Under the pieces are notes generated by a model. It was given only the letters and a program-made list of their open reading frames with translations, did no database searches and was not told the origin of the DNA. A stretch of DNA of 64,000 nucleotides, taken from NCBI RefSeq assembly GCF_001263355.1, contig NZ_LGYO01000008.1:6632-70631 (forward strand). The letters are read 5' to 3'. Numbering within the stretch: position 1 is the stretch's first letter; each line of letters starts with the position of its first letter. Below are positions 28,952 through 38,094 of this stretch, piece by piece. The translations under genes were made by a program, and so were the position numbers. This DNA is from Acetobacterium bakii (GTDB lineage: Bacteria; Bacillota; Clostridia; Eubacteriales; Eubacteriaceae).

Positions 28952-29911
28952 ATGATCGAATTTGAGAAGCCAATCATCGAAATTGTTGATAAAAAAGATG
29001 ACGAAACCTACGGGCGTTTTGTAATTGAGCCTTTAGAAAGAGGCTATGGTACAACGCTTGGGAATAGTCTTAGAAGAATTATGCTGTCTTCCCTTCCCGG
29101 GGTCGCGGTAACATCTGTTAAAATCGAAGGCGTATTACACGAATTTTCTACCATTCCCGGAGTAAAAGAGGATGTTATTGAAATCCTTTTGAACTTGAAA
29201 GGTCTGGCTGCTGCTATTTATGTGGATGAACCAAAAATCATTTATATTGAAGCATCGGAAGAAGGCGTAATTACAGCAGGCGATATACTTGCGGATTCTG
29301 ATGTTGATATTCTTAACCCTGAAATGCACATTGCAACCTTAGCTAAGGGAGCAACCCTTAATATGGAAATGCGTATTGAACGAGGTCGCGGATATGTTGC
29401 AGCTGATAAAAACAAGTACCCAGGGATGCCCATTGGGACCATTCCGATGGATTCAATTTTCTCCCCGATTAAAAAGGTTATTTTCCTTGTGGAAAATACT
29501 CGTGTGGGGCAGATCACGGATTTTGATAAATTAACAATTGATATTTGGACCGACGGTACCACAACTCCTGAGGAAGCATTATCCCTTGCGGCTAAGGTAT
29601 TGAGTGAACATCTCAACCTGTTCATCAATTTGACTGAACATGCAACCACTGTGGAAATTATGGTCGAAAAAGAAGAAAGTGAAAAAGAACGCATTCGCGA
29701 AATGTCGATTGAAGAATTAGAACTTTCAGTACGGTCCAGCAACTGTTTGAGACGTGCCAATATAGACACTGTCGAAAAACTAACACAAAAAAGCGAAGAG
29801 GATATGATAAAAGTTCGTAACCTTGGACGTAAATCACTGAATGAAATCAAGCACAAACTAGCAGAAATTGGATTGTCCTTGAGTCAGGAAGAAGAAAAGG
29901 CAAAGGAGTAA
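28952..29911 (+). CDS. rpoA: RNA polymerase alpha subunit
   Basis: 319 aa. N-terminal assembly domain with [21 protein letters not shown] and the C-terminal domain (from about residue 250) with helix-hairpin-helix segments [18 protein letters not shown] and [15 protein letters not shown] that contact UP elements and activators. AAGGAGGG upstream. Beta subunits (rpoB/rpoC) are not in the window. Confidence 0.99.
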   Translation: MIEFEKPIIEIVDKKDDETYGRFVIEPLERGYGTTLGNSLRRIMLSSLPGVAVTSVKIEGVLHEFSTIPGVKEDVIEILLNLKGLAAAIYVDEPKIIYIEASEEGVITAGDILADSDVDILNPEMHIATLAKGATLNMEMRIERGRGYVAADKNKYPGMPIGTIPMDSIFSPIKKVIFLVENTRVGQITDFDKLTIDIWTDGTTTPEEALSLAAKVLSEHLNLFINLTEHATTVEIMVEKEESEKERIREMSIEELELSVRSSNCLRRANIDTVEKLTQKSEEDMIKVRNLGRKSLNEIKHKLAEIGLSLSQEEEKAKE

Positions 29912-29914
29912 ACT

Positions 29915-30256
29915 ATGGCGGGATATCGTAAACTAGGCCGTCCCTCTGATCAACGAAGAGCATTATTGCGTAATCTTACTACTGCCCTTTTAGAACACGG
30001 TAAAATAGAAACTACCGTAACCAGAGCGAAGGAAGTAAAAAGAATAGCCGATAAAATGGTCACACTTGGTAAAAGAGGCGACTTACATGCCAGACGACAG
30101 GCAATATCATACATCACACAAGAAGTTGTTGTGAAACGATTGTTTGACGAAATAGCACCTAAATATACGGAACGAAATGGCGGATACACACGAATTTATC
30201 GTGTTGGACCACGTCGTGGAGATGGCGCAGAAATGGCCATAATTGAATTAGTTTAA
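29915..30256 (+). CDS. rplQ: 50S ribosomal protein L17
   Basis: 113 aa, short bacterial form. [40 protein letters not shown] is the signature N-terminal region; [21 protein letters not shown] closes it. Starts 3 nt after the rpoA stop and is the last gene before a terminator-like hairpin. Confidence 0.99.
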   Translation: MAGYRKLGRPSDQRRALLRNLTTALLEHGKIETTVTRAKEVKRIADKMVTLGKRGDLHARRQAISYITQEVVVKRLFDEIAPKYTERNGGYTRIYRVGPRRGDGAEMAIIELV

Positions 30257-30265
30257 ATTACATTG

Positions 30266-30309
30266 AAGAAAGGGGATTAAGAGGTTTTATTACGCTTAAT
30301 CCCTTTCTT
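30266..30309 (+). terminator. Terminator-like hairpin after rplQ
   Basis: 15-bp stem with one bulged G: arm 30266-30281 and arm 30295-30309 around a 13-nt loop. The T-tract is interrupted (TTTCTTGTGTT), so termination may be partial and let ecfA1 be read through. Confidence 0.6.
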
Positions 30310-30354
30310 GTGTTAAAAATACCAATGATTAACACCAAAGAAGGTGAAAATAAA

Positions 30355-31206
30355 GTGATAAATGAAACAAAAAAAAGGATGATTGATGTACAAAATATTC
30401 AATTTATATATCCTCATGCTAATGAAGAAGAAAATGTCATCGCCCTTGAGGGAGTCGATTTTCATATAGATAAGGGAGAATTTGTGGGAATTATCGGCCA
30501 TAACGGCTCAGGAAAGTCAACCCTCTCTAAATTACTAAACGCAATAATATTTCCAACCAAGGGAGATGTGCTGGTTAATGGCATGAACACCAAAGACAGA
30601 GAACACCTTTGGGATATAAGACAAACTGCCGGCATGGTTTTTCAAAATCCTGACAACCAACTGGTGGCCACCATTGTTGAAGAAGATGTCGCTTTTGGGC
30701 CGGAAAATCTTGGCGTTCCACCGCTGGAAATCAGAGAACGAGTCGATCGAGCTCTGGCAACCGTTGAAATGCAGGCCTATGCTCATCAAAAGCCACACCA
30801 ATTATCCGGGGGACAAAAGCAGCGCATTGCTATTGCCGGTATCTTAGCGATGGAACCCGAATGTATCATCTTTGATGAGCCAACGGCTATGCTTGACCCA
30901 TCTGGTCGTCGCGAAGTTATGGCAACCATAAAAAAATTAAATCGAGATAAAAACATGACAGTTATTCATATCACCCACTATATGAGTGAAATTATTGATG
31001 CTGACCGCATTATTGTTTTAGATAAAGGTAAAATTGTGATGGAAGGAACGCCAGAAAAGATATTTAAAAATGTTTTGGCACTAAAAGAAATTGGCCTGGA
31101 TGTTCCTCAAATGACAGAGTTAGCCTTTGAGCTTCGAAAGGAAGGCATCGATATACGGGATAACATTCTTAGTATCGAAGAAATGGTAGCAGCTTTATGT
31201 CAGTAG
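30355..31206 (+). CDS. ecfA1: ECF transporter ATPase subunit A1
   Basis: About 283 aa ABC ATPase of the shared energy-coupling module for vitamin and metal uptake. Walker [12 protein letters not shown]-loop [11 protein letters not shown], signature [13 protein letters not shown], Walker [14 protein letters not shown]. The frame is open to GTG 30310; the GTG at 30355 with GAAGGTG 8 nt upstream gives a normal N-terminus and is preferred, though ATG 30376 is possible. Overlaps ecfA2 by 10 nt. Confidence 0.93.
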   Translation: MINETKKRMIDVQNIQFIYPHANEEENVIALEGVDFHIDKGEFVGIIGHNGSGKSTLSKLLNAIIFPTKGDVLVNGMNTKDREHLWDIRQTAGMVFQNPDNQLVATIVEEDVAFGPENLGVPPLEIRERVDRALATVEMQAYAHQKPHQLSGGQKQRIAIAGILAMEPECIIFDEPTAMLDPSGRREVMATIKKLNRDKNMTVIHITHYMSEIIDADRIIVLDKGKIVMEGTPEKIFKNVLALKEIGLDVPQMTELAFELRKEGIDIRDNILSIEEMVAALCQ

Positions 31207-32051
31207 AAATTAAAAAGCTAACCCACATCTATTCTCAGGGAACACCTTTTGAGTTCCAGGCCCTTAAAGATATTGACATCACCATTGAAGATGGTAGCTT
31301 TGTGGGTATTATCGGACATACTGGTTCAGGTAAATCAACTTTAATTCAACATCTGAATGGTTTATTAGTACCGACATCAGGGACAGTGGTAGTTGATGGT
31401 CTGGATATTTTCGCTGGAAAAAAGTCGGATCTTATTCAATTGCGTCATCGGATTGGTCTTGTTTTTCAGTACCCGGAACACCAGCTATTTGAAGAAACCG
31501 TTTATAAAGACGTCGCCTTCGGTCCGAAAAACCAGGGATTATCCGCGGCAGAAGTGGACCAGCGAGTTCGAAAGTCAATTAAAATGGTGGGGTTGGATTA
31601 TGATGAGGTAAAGGACAAGTCGCCTTTTGAACTTTCAGGTGGGCAAATGCGTCGTGTGGCTATTGCCGGGGTGTTGGCAATGGAGCCGTCCGTTCTCATT
31701 CTTGACGAACCAACCGCGGGACTTGATCCCAGAGGTCGGGATGAAATTCTTGCTCAAATTAAAACCATGCACCAAAAGAATAAAAATACGGTGATTCTCG
31801 TATCTCACAGTATGGAAGATATTGGAAAATTGGTTGAGAAAATTTTGGTTATGAACGAAGGAGAAATTGTTTACTATGACACTCCCAATCGTGTATTTAC
31901 TGAAATAGAAACACTGGAAAAGATTGGATTGGCCGTGCCCGAGGTGACTTATCTCATGGGAAAGCTAAAAAAGAAGTTTCCAGAAATTCGAGAAGACATT
32001 TTTACGGTGGAAGCTGCTAAAAATGAGATTCTCAGGGTCATAAGAGGATAG
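31197..32051 (+). CDS. ecfA2: ECF transporter ATPase subunit A2
   Basis: 284 aa second ATPase of the heterodimer. Walker [18 protein letters not shown]-loop [14 protein letters not shown], signature [14 protein letters not shown], Walker [14 protein letters not shown], switch His in LVSHSMED. Overlap with ecfA1 and 4-nt spacing to ecfT show a single operon. No substrate-binding S component is encoded here, so this is the group II arrangement serving S proteins encoded elsewhere. Confidence 0.96.
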   Translation: MSVEIKKLTHIYSQGTPFEFQALKDIDITIEDGSFVGIIGHTGSGKSTLIQHLNGLLVPTSGTVVVDGLDIFAGKKSDLIQLRHRIGLVFQYPEHQLFEETVYKDVAFGPKNQGLSAAEVDQRVRKSIKMVGLDYDEVKDKSPFELSGGQMRRVAIAGVLAMEPSVLILDEPTAGLDPRGRDEILAQIKTMHQKNKNTVILVSHSMEDIGKLVEKILVMNEGEIVYYDTPNRVFTEIETLEKIGLAVPEVTYLMGKLKKKFPEIREDIFTVEAAKNEILRVIRG

Positions 32052-32055
32052 ATAA

Positions 32056-32877
32056 ATGTTAAAAGATGTAACAATTGGACAATACTATCCAACAGGTTCA
32101 ATCATTCATAAACTGGATCCCAGAACAAAGATTTTATTCACCACCGCTTTTGTGGTGATCCTGTTTTTCATCAATAATCTTTGGGGGTATTTGGCTGTTT
32201 TCGGCTTGTTGGCAATAATCATACTGATGTCAAAGATTCCGGTGGGATACATTCTCCGGGGTATAAAGGGCTTAGTACTTATTATCTTGTTAACTGTAAT
32301 ATTAAATTTATTTATGACACCAGGAACAATTATTGCTTCCATTGGACCTTTTAATATTACGATGGAAGGCGCAAAAATAGCGACCTTCATGGCACTGCGG
32401 TTGATTTTTTTAGTCATTGGTACCAGTGTAATGACGTTGACAACTTCACCCATAGATTTAACCGATGGGATGGAGTGGAGTATGCGATTCATACCTTTTG
32501 TAAGACGTTTTGCTCATGAACTTGCCATGATGATGTCCATTGCGCTGCGGTTTATTCCTACATTGATGGAAGAAACTGATCGAATTATGAAGGCTCAAAA
32601 GGCCAGAGGCGCTAATTTTGAAACCGGAAATATTATTTCTCGGGCAAAAAATCTGATCCCGATTTTGGTGCCTCTGTTTATTTCTGCCTTCCGTCGTGCT
32701 GACGAACTTGCCACGGCAATGGAGGCCCGGTGTTACCGGGGCGGAGAAAACAGAACACGGATGAAACAGCTTGTTTTTGCAGGTCGGGACGTGGCAGCTT
32801 TTGTGGTGATGTTTGTGATGGTTGTCGGTTTATTGGCAACGACCATGATTAACATACCGCTACTTTTTCCGGTATAG
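32056..32877 (+). CDS. ecfT: ECF transporter transmembrane subunit T
   Basis: 273 aa membrane scaffold joining the EcfA1-EcfA2 ATPases to S components. N-terminal GQYYPTGSIIHKLDPRTKI motif, hydrophobic core of several TM segments, and coupling-helix motifs ARG (KAQKARGANF) and the C-terminal AMEARCYRGG with Arg residues that touch the ATPases. truA follows after 7 nt. Confidence 0.96.
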   Translation: MLKDVTIGQYYPTGSIIHKLDPRTKILFTTAFVVILFFINNLWGYLAVFGLLAIIILMSKIPVGYILRGIKGLVLIILLTVILNLFMTPGTIIASIGPFNITMEGAKIATFMALRLIFLVIGTSVMTLTTSPIDLTDGMEWSMRFIPFVRRFAHELAMMMSIALRFIPTLMEETDRIMKAQKARGANFETGNIISRAKNLIPILVPLFISAFRRADELATAMEARCYRGGENRTRMKQLVFAGRDVAAFVVMFVMVVGLLATTMINIPLLFPV

Positions 32878-32884
32878 CGTAATA

Positions 32885-33619
32885 ATGAAAAACATACAAT
32901 TAATCATAAGTTATCGCGGTACCCATTATTGTGGTTGGCAAATCCAACCCAACGGCATCAGCATCCAAGAATTGATTACCCGGGGCATTACTGAATTAAC
33001 CGGTGAATACGTCAACCTCACTGCTTCAGGGCGAACTGATGCCAGGGTTCACGCCTTGAAGCAATGTGCTAATTTTCTGACGTCTTCAACGATACCGCCT
33101 AATCAGTTTTTTCAGGCACTGAATACAAAATTACCCCCAGATATCCGGATTCTTTCAAGTAAAGAATGTGCCAGAAATTTTCACAGCCGTTATGACGCAA
33201 AAGGGAAATCCTATCTTTATAAAATATATGAATCCAATGTTGCCAGTCCTTTTGAGTCGGATCTGGCCTTTCATATCAGCAAATCCCTCGATTGGCAGGC
33301 AATGAAAGAGGCAGCAGAATATTTTATGGGAGAACATGATTTCAGAGCATTTATGGCAAGTGGCAGTTCGGTGAAAAATACCGTCCGAACCATTGAATCG
33401 ATCTCTTTTGAAAAGAAAGAGGATATTTGGGAAATAACCTTCAAAGGAAGCGGCTTTCTGTACAATATGGTGCGTATTATGGTAGGTACGCTTTATGAAG
33501 TGGGTTTTCATCGTATTGCACCAATGGAAGTTTCAGGAATCATACAGGGATTGGATCGAAGTAAAGCAGGTGTGACGGCACCAGCCCATGGATTATATTT
33601 AAAAGAAGTTTTTTATTGA
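32885..33619 (+). CDS. truA: tRNA pseudouridine(38-40) synthase
   Basis: 244 aa enzyme isomerising uridines in the anticodon stem-loop. Catalytic Asp in ASGRTDARVHALKQ, then FHSRYDAKGKSYLYKI and the GSGFLYNMVRIMVGTL motif. Continuous with the ecf genes, matching the conserved Firmicute order rplQ-ecfA1-ecfA2-ecfT-truA-rplM-rpsI. Confidence 0.97.
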   Translation: MKNIQLIISYRGTHYCGWQIQPNGISIQELITRGITELTGEYVNLTASGRTDARVHALKQCANFLTSSTIPPNQFFQALNTKLPPDIRILSSKECARNFHSRYDAKGKSYLYKIYESNVASPFESDLAFHISKSLDWQAMKEAAEYFMGEHDFRAFMASGSSVKNTVRTIESISFEKKEDIWEITFKGSGFLYNMVRIMVGTLYEVGFHRIAPMEVSGIIQGLDRSKAGVTAPAHGLYLKEVFY

Positions 33620-33646
33620 AAATCATCTTAAATTCGAACAAAATAC

Positions 33647-33675
33647 TTGACACGCCCGGCCAGATGCTTTACAAT
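33647..33675 (+). promoter_or_regulatory. Promoter of rplM-rpsI
   Basis: Consensus TTGACA (33647-33652) and TACAAT (33670-33675) at 17 bp, about 125 bp before the rplM start. Confidence 0.75.
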
Positions 33676-33684
33676 TAATGATGG

Positions 33685-33790
33685 ACGTTAATGTATCACT
33701 AGCCCCGATACGGACAAATACGATTTTCGATAAATCCCACTTTATCGAAACCCAAAAATGAAATTATATAGAATATTATCGAACTGAGGA
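33685..33790 (+). promoter_or_regulatory. Candidate L13-type leader of rplM
   Basis: The ~120-nt leader holds a perfect 10-bp hairpin: 33725-33734 pairs with 33741-33750 around loop TCCCAC, without a T-run. An autoregulatory L13 leader is known from many Firmicutes at this place; membership is inferred from position and a hairpin only. Confidence 0.45.
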
Positions 33791-33800
33791 GGACTTTGAG

Positions 33801-34238
33801 ATGAATGCGAACGCTACGATTATGGCCAAATCTCATGAAATAGACCGTAAATGGTATGTTATTGATGCAGAAGGCAAGGTATTAGGACGATTGGCGACTG
33901 AAGTTGCCAATATTATACGAGGAAAAAACAAACCTATCTTTTCACCACATATGGATTGTGGAGATTTTGTTATTATTATTAATGCAGATAAGGTTGTTTT
34001 AACCGGTAACAAGTTAGACCAGAAATTATACAAAACATATTCTGGATATTGCGGTGGGTTAAAAGAAATGACCTACAGAAAATTCTTAGCTGAAAAACCA
34101 GAGCTTTTGGTTTTCAAAGCAGTAAAGGGCATGATCCCACACAATAAGCTTGGAGATAAGGTTGCAACAAAACTTAAAGTTTACGCTGGAACCGAACATC
34201 CACATGCTGCTCAAATGCCAGAAGTTTACGAATTTTAA
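33801..34238 (+). CDS. rplM: 50S ribosomal protein L13
   Basis: 145 aa early-assembly protein. [27 protein letters not shown] and the [22 protein letters not shown] block, then [27 protein letters not shown] upstream of the ATG. A second in-frame ATG eight codons in would give the more usual N-terminus; the first is better placed for the ribosome-binding site. Confidence 0.98.
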   Translation: MNANATIMAKSHEIDRKWYVIDAEGKVLGRLATEVANIIRGKNKPIFSPHMDCGDFVIIINADKVVLTGNKLDQKLYKTYSGYCGGLKEMTYRKFLAEKPELLVFKAVKGMIPHNKLGDKVATKLKVYAGTEHPHAAQMPEVYEF

Positions 34239-34261
34239 TGCTGAGAAGGAGAATATAGATA

Positions 34262-34654
34262 ATGGCTAAAGTACAATATTTAGGAACTGGAAGAAGAAAA
34301 ACCTCGGTTGCCCGAGTTCGTTTGTTACCAGGTAGTGGAAAATTCACAATTAACGGACGTGACATTGATGAATTTTTCGGAATGGAAACTCTAAAGGTTA
34401 TCGCAAGACAACCATTAACCTTAACCGATACACGTGACACATTTGACATCATCGTTAATGTTCATGGTGGTGGATTTACAGGACAAGCCGGAGCAATCCG
34501 ACATGGAATTTCACGTGCGTTGCTAGAAGCAGATATTAATCTGAGACCAGCACTTAAACGTGCAGGTTATTTAACCCGTGACTCCAGAATGGTTGAAAGA
34601 AAGAAATACGGTCTTAAAAAAGCTCGTCGTGCTCCACAGTTTTCAAAACGTTAA
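34262..34654 (+). CDS. rpsI: 30S ribosomal protein S9
   Basis: 130 aa, C-terminal tail touches P-site t[32 protein letters not shown] start block and the end [16 protein letters not shown] with the invariant C-terminal Lys-Arg. Follows rplM by 23 nt. Confidence 0.99.
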   Translation: MAKVQYLGTGRRKTSVARVRLLPGSGKFTINGRDIDEFFGMETLKVIARQPLTLTDTRDTFDIIVNVHGGGFTGQAGAIRHGISRALLEADINLRPALKRAGYLTRDSRMVERKKYGLKKARRAPQFSKR

Positions 34655-34669
34655 TATCAGACTTTTTTC

Positions 34670-34704
34670 AAAGTCCTGCGACATTCAATGTTGCAGGACT
34701 TTTC
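34670..34704 (+). terminator. Terminator after rpsI
   Basis: Strong 15-bp stem, arms 34670-34684 and 34689-34703, loop of 4 nt, with T residues at the 3' edge. Its 3' arm also contains the likely -35 of the typA promoter. Confidence 0.85.
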
Positions 34705-34720
34705 AGTGTAACGCTATAAT
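34691..34720 (+). promoter_or_regulatory. Promoter of typA overlapping the rpsI terminator
   Basis: TTGCAG (34691-34696) and consensus TATAAT (34715-34720) spaced 18 bp, 22 bp before the ATG. The -35 lies in the terminator stem. Confidence 0.6.
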
Positions 34721-34741
34721 AAATTAAGAAAGCAGGAATTT

Positions 34742-36556
34742 ATGAATAACAAACAACCTATTATCAACATTGCTGTCATCGCCCACGTCGATGCAGGGAA
34801 ATCTACCTTGGTAGATGCCCTTTTAGGACAAAGCAATGTTTTTAGAGAAAATCAGGAGGTCGTGGACTGCGTAATGGACAGCAATGATCTAGAACGTGAA
34901 CGTGGGATCACCATTTACTCAAAAAACTGTTCCATAATGTACAAGGATATTAAAATTAATATTGTTGATACCCCAGGACATGCCGACTTTTCATCTGAGG
35001 TTGAACGAATCCTAAAGACAGTTGACACTGTAGTTCTTCTCGTTGACTCCAGTGAAGGCCCCATGCCACAAACCCGATTCGTACTTAATAAATCATTGGA
35101 AAAAGGATTAAACCCAATCCTTTTTGTCAATAAAATAGACAAAAAAGATCAACGTGCCGAAGAAGTGGTTGATATGGTTTTTGATCTATTTGTTGAGCTT
35201 AAGGCTACAGATAAACAATTGGATTTTCCAGTTCTATATGGGGTTGCCAAAGAGGGTACTGCTATCAGAGATATGGCGGATGAACAAATTGATTTAGGAC
35301 CTCTTTTTGAAACCATTGTTGAACATGTTGGTTTACAGGATGATACAAGCCTGGAACCATTACAGATGCAGGTTTCTTCACTTGCTTACGATGATTACAT
35401 CGGCCGTTTGGGAATTGGCAAGATCTATTCCGGAACCATCCATGCAGGCGAACAAATTGAAGTATGCAAGCAAGATGGCACTTTTAAGAAAGATAAAATC
35501 AATCAGGTTTTTGTTTATCGCGGCTTAGCTCGTGTGGAAGTTAAAGAAGCGAAAGCCGGAGACATCGTTGTTATTTCAGGAATTCCAGATATTTCCATTG
35601 GTGAAACCATTGGTGAAATCAATCAGGTTCAACCGATGGAATTGATTGAAATTGAGCAACCAACACTGTCAATGAATTTCCTTGTAAATAAATCACCTTT
35701 TGCCGGCGAATCTGGAAAATTTGTTACCACAAGACATATTCGGGCCCGTCTCGAAAAAGAGCTTGAAGTAAATGTTGGATTATTGGTCGAAGATCTTGAA
35801 GATACTACCGATGGATTTAAGGTTTCAGGACGTGGAGAGCTTCATCTTTCAATTCTTTTGGAAAACATGCGGCGCGAAGGTTATGAAGTTGCTGTTTCCA
35901 AACCGGAAGTTATCATGCACCGGGATGAAAAAGGCAAGCTTTTAGAACCGGTTGAAAGTGTCATTATTTCTGTGCCGGAAAAATACTCAGGTGCAGTTAT
36001 TTCCAAGCTGAATGTTCGAAAAGGACGGATGGAAGGAATGTACAGTGATGAAGGCTGGGCCCGTTTAGAATTTTTAGTTCCCACCCGAGGTTTGCTGGGT
36101 TACCAAAGTGAATTCATTAATGATACTCATGGTGAAGGAACAATGGTTCGTCGTTTTGCAGCTTTTGAAGATCATAAGGGTGATATTCCGCAACGTCAAA
36201 ATGGGGTTCTTATTTCCCAATTTAATGGTGAGACGATGGCTTATTCGCTGTTTAATCTAAGTGATCGTGGCGAAATGATGGTTCGAGCAGGAACAAGAGT
36301 GTATGAAGGCATGGTTATTGGAATAAATAACCGAGCCGATGATATGACTGTAAATCCAACTAAAAATAAAAAAATGACTAATGTTCGTTCTTCAGGAACT
36401 GACGAAGCCTTAAAGCTCATTGAGCCACGCGTCATGACTTTGGAACAGGCACTGGAATTTATTAATGATGATGAGTTGGTGGAATTAACCCCAACCGATA
36501 TTCGTATCCGCAAGAAAGATTTATCTGAATTGGATCGAAAGAGAAAAGGTCGTTAA
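34742..36556 (+). CDS. typA: Ribosome-associated translational GTPase TypA/BipA
   Basis: 604 aa EF-G-like GTPase used in ribosome assembly and stress or cold growth. G-motifs AHVDAGKSTLVDALL, RERGITIYSKN, DTPGHADFSSEVERI, NKIDKKDQ; C-terminal specific domain with PTRGLLGYQSEFINDTHGEG and NNRADDMTVNPTKNKKMTN. The P-loop Ala (DAGKS, often DHGKT) is normal for this subgroup. Monocistronic between two terminators. Confidence 0.98.
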   Translation: MNNKQPIINIAVIAHVDAGKSTLVDALLGQSNVFRENQEVVDCVMDSNDLERERGITIYSKNCSIMYKDIKINIVDTPGHADFSSEVERILKTVDTVVLLVDSSEGPMPQTRFVLNKSLEKGLNPILFVNKIDKKDQRAEEVVDMVFDLFVELKATDKQLDFPVLYGVAKEGTAIRDMADEQIDLGPLFETIVEHVGLQDDTSLEPLQMQVSSLAYDDYIGRLGIGKIYSGTIHAGEQIEVCKQDGTFKKDKINQVFVYRGLARVEVKEAKAGDIVVISGIPDISIGETIGEINQVQPMELIEIEQPTLSMNFLVNKSPFAGESGKFVTTRHIRARLEKELEVNVGLLVEDLEDTTDGFKVSGRGELHLSILLENMRREGYEVAVSKPEVIMHRDEKGKLLEPVESVIISVPEKYSGAVISKLNVRKGRMEGMYSDEGWARLEFLVPTRGLLGYQSEFINDTHGEGTMVRRFAAFEDHKGDIPQRQNGVLISQFNGETMAYSLFNLSDRGEMMVRAGTRVYEGMVIGINNRADDMTVNPTKNKKMTNVRSSGTDEALKLIEPRVMTLEQALEFINDDELVELTPTDIRIRKKDLSELDRKRKGR

Positions 36557-36570
36557 ACAATAATGAATCG

Positions 36571-36598
36571 AACACCCATCGGGGTGTTCTTTTTTTAA
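36571..36598 (+). terminator. Terminator after typA
   Basis: AACACCC (36571-36577) pairs with GGGTGTT (36582-36588) around a 4-nt loop, followed by seven T residues. Confidence 0.9.
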
Positions 36599-36714
36599 GA
36601 TTACTTTTAAATTTGAAATAATAAAATAACTATCAGCGTTTCACAGGATGAAAGTTAAAGATAAATTAATTCGAATATGGTACAATTAATCGCTTAAAGA
36701 AAGGTGGTACATAG

Positions 36715-37893
36715 ATGGAAATATACAATAAACAACGGGACCGAAACCGGGGAATGACTCAAAAATCATTTAAAAGTTATGCTTTTCTAATTGCCTTTGG
36801 GGTTTGTCTTTTTGTTGCACTCATAAATATTAAGGATCTTTTTAGCTTCTTGGGGGTATTTATCAACATTATTACTCCCATACTCATCGGATTAGGGATT
36901 GCTTTTGTACTTAATATTCCGATGACATTTTTAGAAAAACATGTATTCAAATTTTTAGATAAAATCAAGACTAAAAAAAGAAAAAATATGACAAAAGTTA
37001 AACGTGTTTTGGCGATTACATTTACTTTTCTTTTGATTCTGGGGGCAATTGCCGGGATTATGACTTTTATTATTCCCCAGTTAAGCGCCAGCACGAATAC
37101 CCTCATTGAAAAACTTCCGGATTACATTATTTCCTTTAATAATTTTATTGATGACATTCTTGCCTTTTTCCAAATACCAGACAATACATGGAATCAAGTC
37201 GTTGAACAGTGGAATATGTTGATGGATCAATTGGTTAACACCATTATTAGCTCGGTGCCTGAGATCTTTGACGCCACTAAAACGGTAACCATTGGTGTAT
37301 TTAACAGCTTCTTAGGAATTGTTATATCCATTTATTTACTATCGGATAAAGAAAAACTTTTGGCATTAAAGGATAAACTCATGCTTGCCTATATACCCAA
37401 AGATCGGGCAGATTTCATAGAAGATGTCAGTGTGACGGCCAATCGAGTCTTTCATGGTTTCATTGCCGGACAATTGACAGAGGCCCTGATTTTAGGGACA
37501 ATGGTTACGATTGTGTTAGCCGTATTACAAATCCCCTTTGCGTTGCTTATTGGTGTTTTAATTGGAATCACTAGTATTATACCTGTACTTGGAGCATTTT
37601 TGGGCGCAGTACCGAGTGCCTTCATTCTATTGGTGGTAAACCCCTGGTATTGTTTAATTTTTATCATTGTTATCATCGTTTTACAGCAGATTGACAATAA
37701 TTTCATTTATCCCAGAGTGGTTGGAAATTCCGTCGGACTTTCCGGTCTTTGGGTTCTCATCGGCATGTTTATTGGTGGCAGTCTCTTCGGGTTCTTGGGA
37801 ATTATTTTAGGAATTCCCACGTTTGCTGTCTTCTATTCAGTATTTCGCCAGATAACCAATGAACGCATTGAAAAACTTGCGGAAAAAGTATAA
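36715..37893 (+). CDS. AI-2E/PerM-family membrane transporter (second copy)
   Basis: 392 aa polytopic membrane protein, paralogue of the one at 4.4 kb. It shares the same layout: a basic N-terminus, two TM segments, an extracytosolic region, and the conserved C-terminal part (GITSIIPVLGAFLGAVPSA; VVGNSVGLSGLWVLIGMFIGGSLFGFLG). A TonB- or substrate-specific domain is absent. Transport substrate is unknown. GGTGG 8 nt upstream of the ATG. Confidence 0.87.
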   Translation: MEIYNKQRDRNRGMTQKSFKSYAFLIAFGVCLFVALINIKDLFSFLGVFINIITPILIGLGIAFVLNIPMTFLEKHVFKFLDKIKTKKRKNMTKVKRVLAITFTFLLILGAIAGIMTFIIPQLSASTNTLIEKLPDYIISFNNFIDDILAFFQIPDNTWNQVVEQWNMLMDQLVNTIISSVPEIFDATKTVTIGVFNSFLGIVISIYLLSDKEKLLALKDKLMLAYIPKDRADFIEDVSVTANRVFHGFIAGQLTEALILGTMVTIVLAVLQIPFALLIGVLIGITSIIPVLGAFLGAVPSAFILLVVNPWYCLIFIIVIIVLQQIDNNFIYPRVVGNSVGLSGLWVLIGMFIGGSLFGFLGIILGIPTFAVFYSVFRQITNERIEKLAEKV

Positions 37894-37936
37894 AAAAATA
37901 AGGGATAATTCCTTATCTGAGTTTATTGTTAAAATC

Positions 37937-38037
37937 GTCCTGGGGACAATGGTAAATCGTTGTCGGCTGCATGATCGTACAGGTTGAGACCTGTTCGCCA
38001 TGATGCCGACAACTGATGTTACGATTGTCCCCAGGAC
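37937..38037. repeat. 101-nt inverted-repeat element, copy 1
   Basis: Near-perfect palindrome: outer 14-bp stem GTCCTGGGGACAAT/ATTGTCCCCAGGAC, a GTAA/TTAC step, a 9-bp stem GTTGTCGGC/GCCGACAAC, and a terminal hairpin ACAGGT-tgag-ACCTGT. It lies between the convergent second permease gene and the Mbeg1-like gene. Flanks TC before and TTACTTT after are shared with the other copies. Same length as copies 2 and 3 at 49.8-50.0 kb. Confidence 0.93.
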
Positions 38038-38065
38038 TTACTTTCTATTTGTATATTATTGTCTT

Positions 38066-38094
38066 AAATAAGGGAAAATCCCTTATTTTTTTTT
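38066..38094. terminator. Terminator between convergent genes at 38.08 kb
   Basis: AAATAAGGGA (38066-38075) pairs with TCCCTTATTT (38079-38088) around a 3-nt loop, followed by six further T residues. It overlaps the stop of the minus-strand Mbeg1-like gene. A related ATAAGG...CCTTAT hairpin lies at 37901-37919, on the other side of the 101-nt repeat. Confidence 0.85.

Noticed and set aside
29242-29856. 204-codon open frame on the minus strand inside rpoA
   Set aside because: It is antisense to a conserved gene, lacks a ribosome-binding site and shows no recognisable motif; codon structure follows rpoA.
30310-30354. Longer N-terminus for EcfA1 starting at GTG 30310
   Set aside because: It would begin inside the rplQ terminator hairpin and has no Shine-Dalgarno sequence; the later GTG has one.
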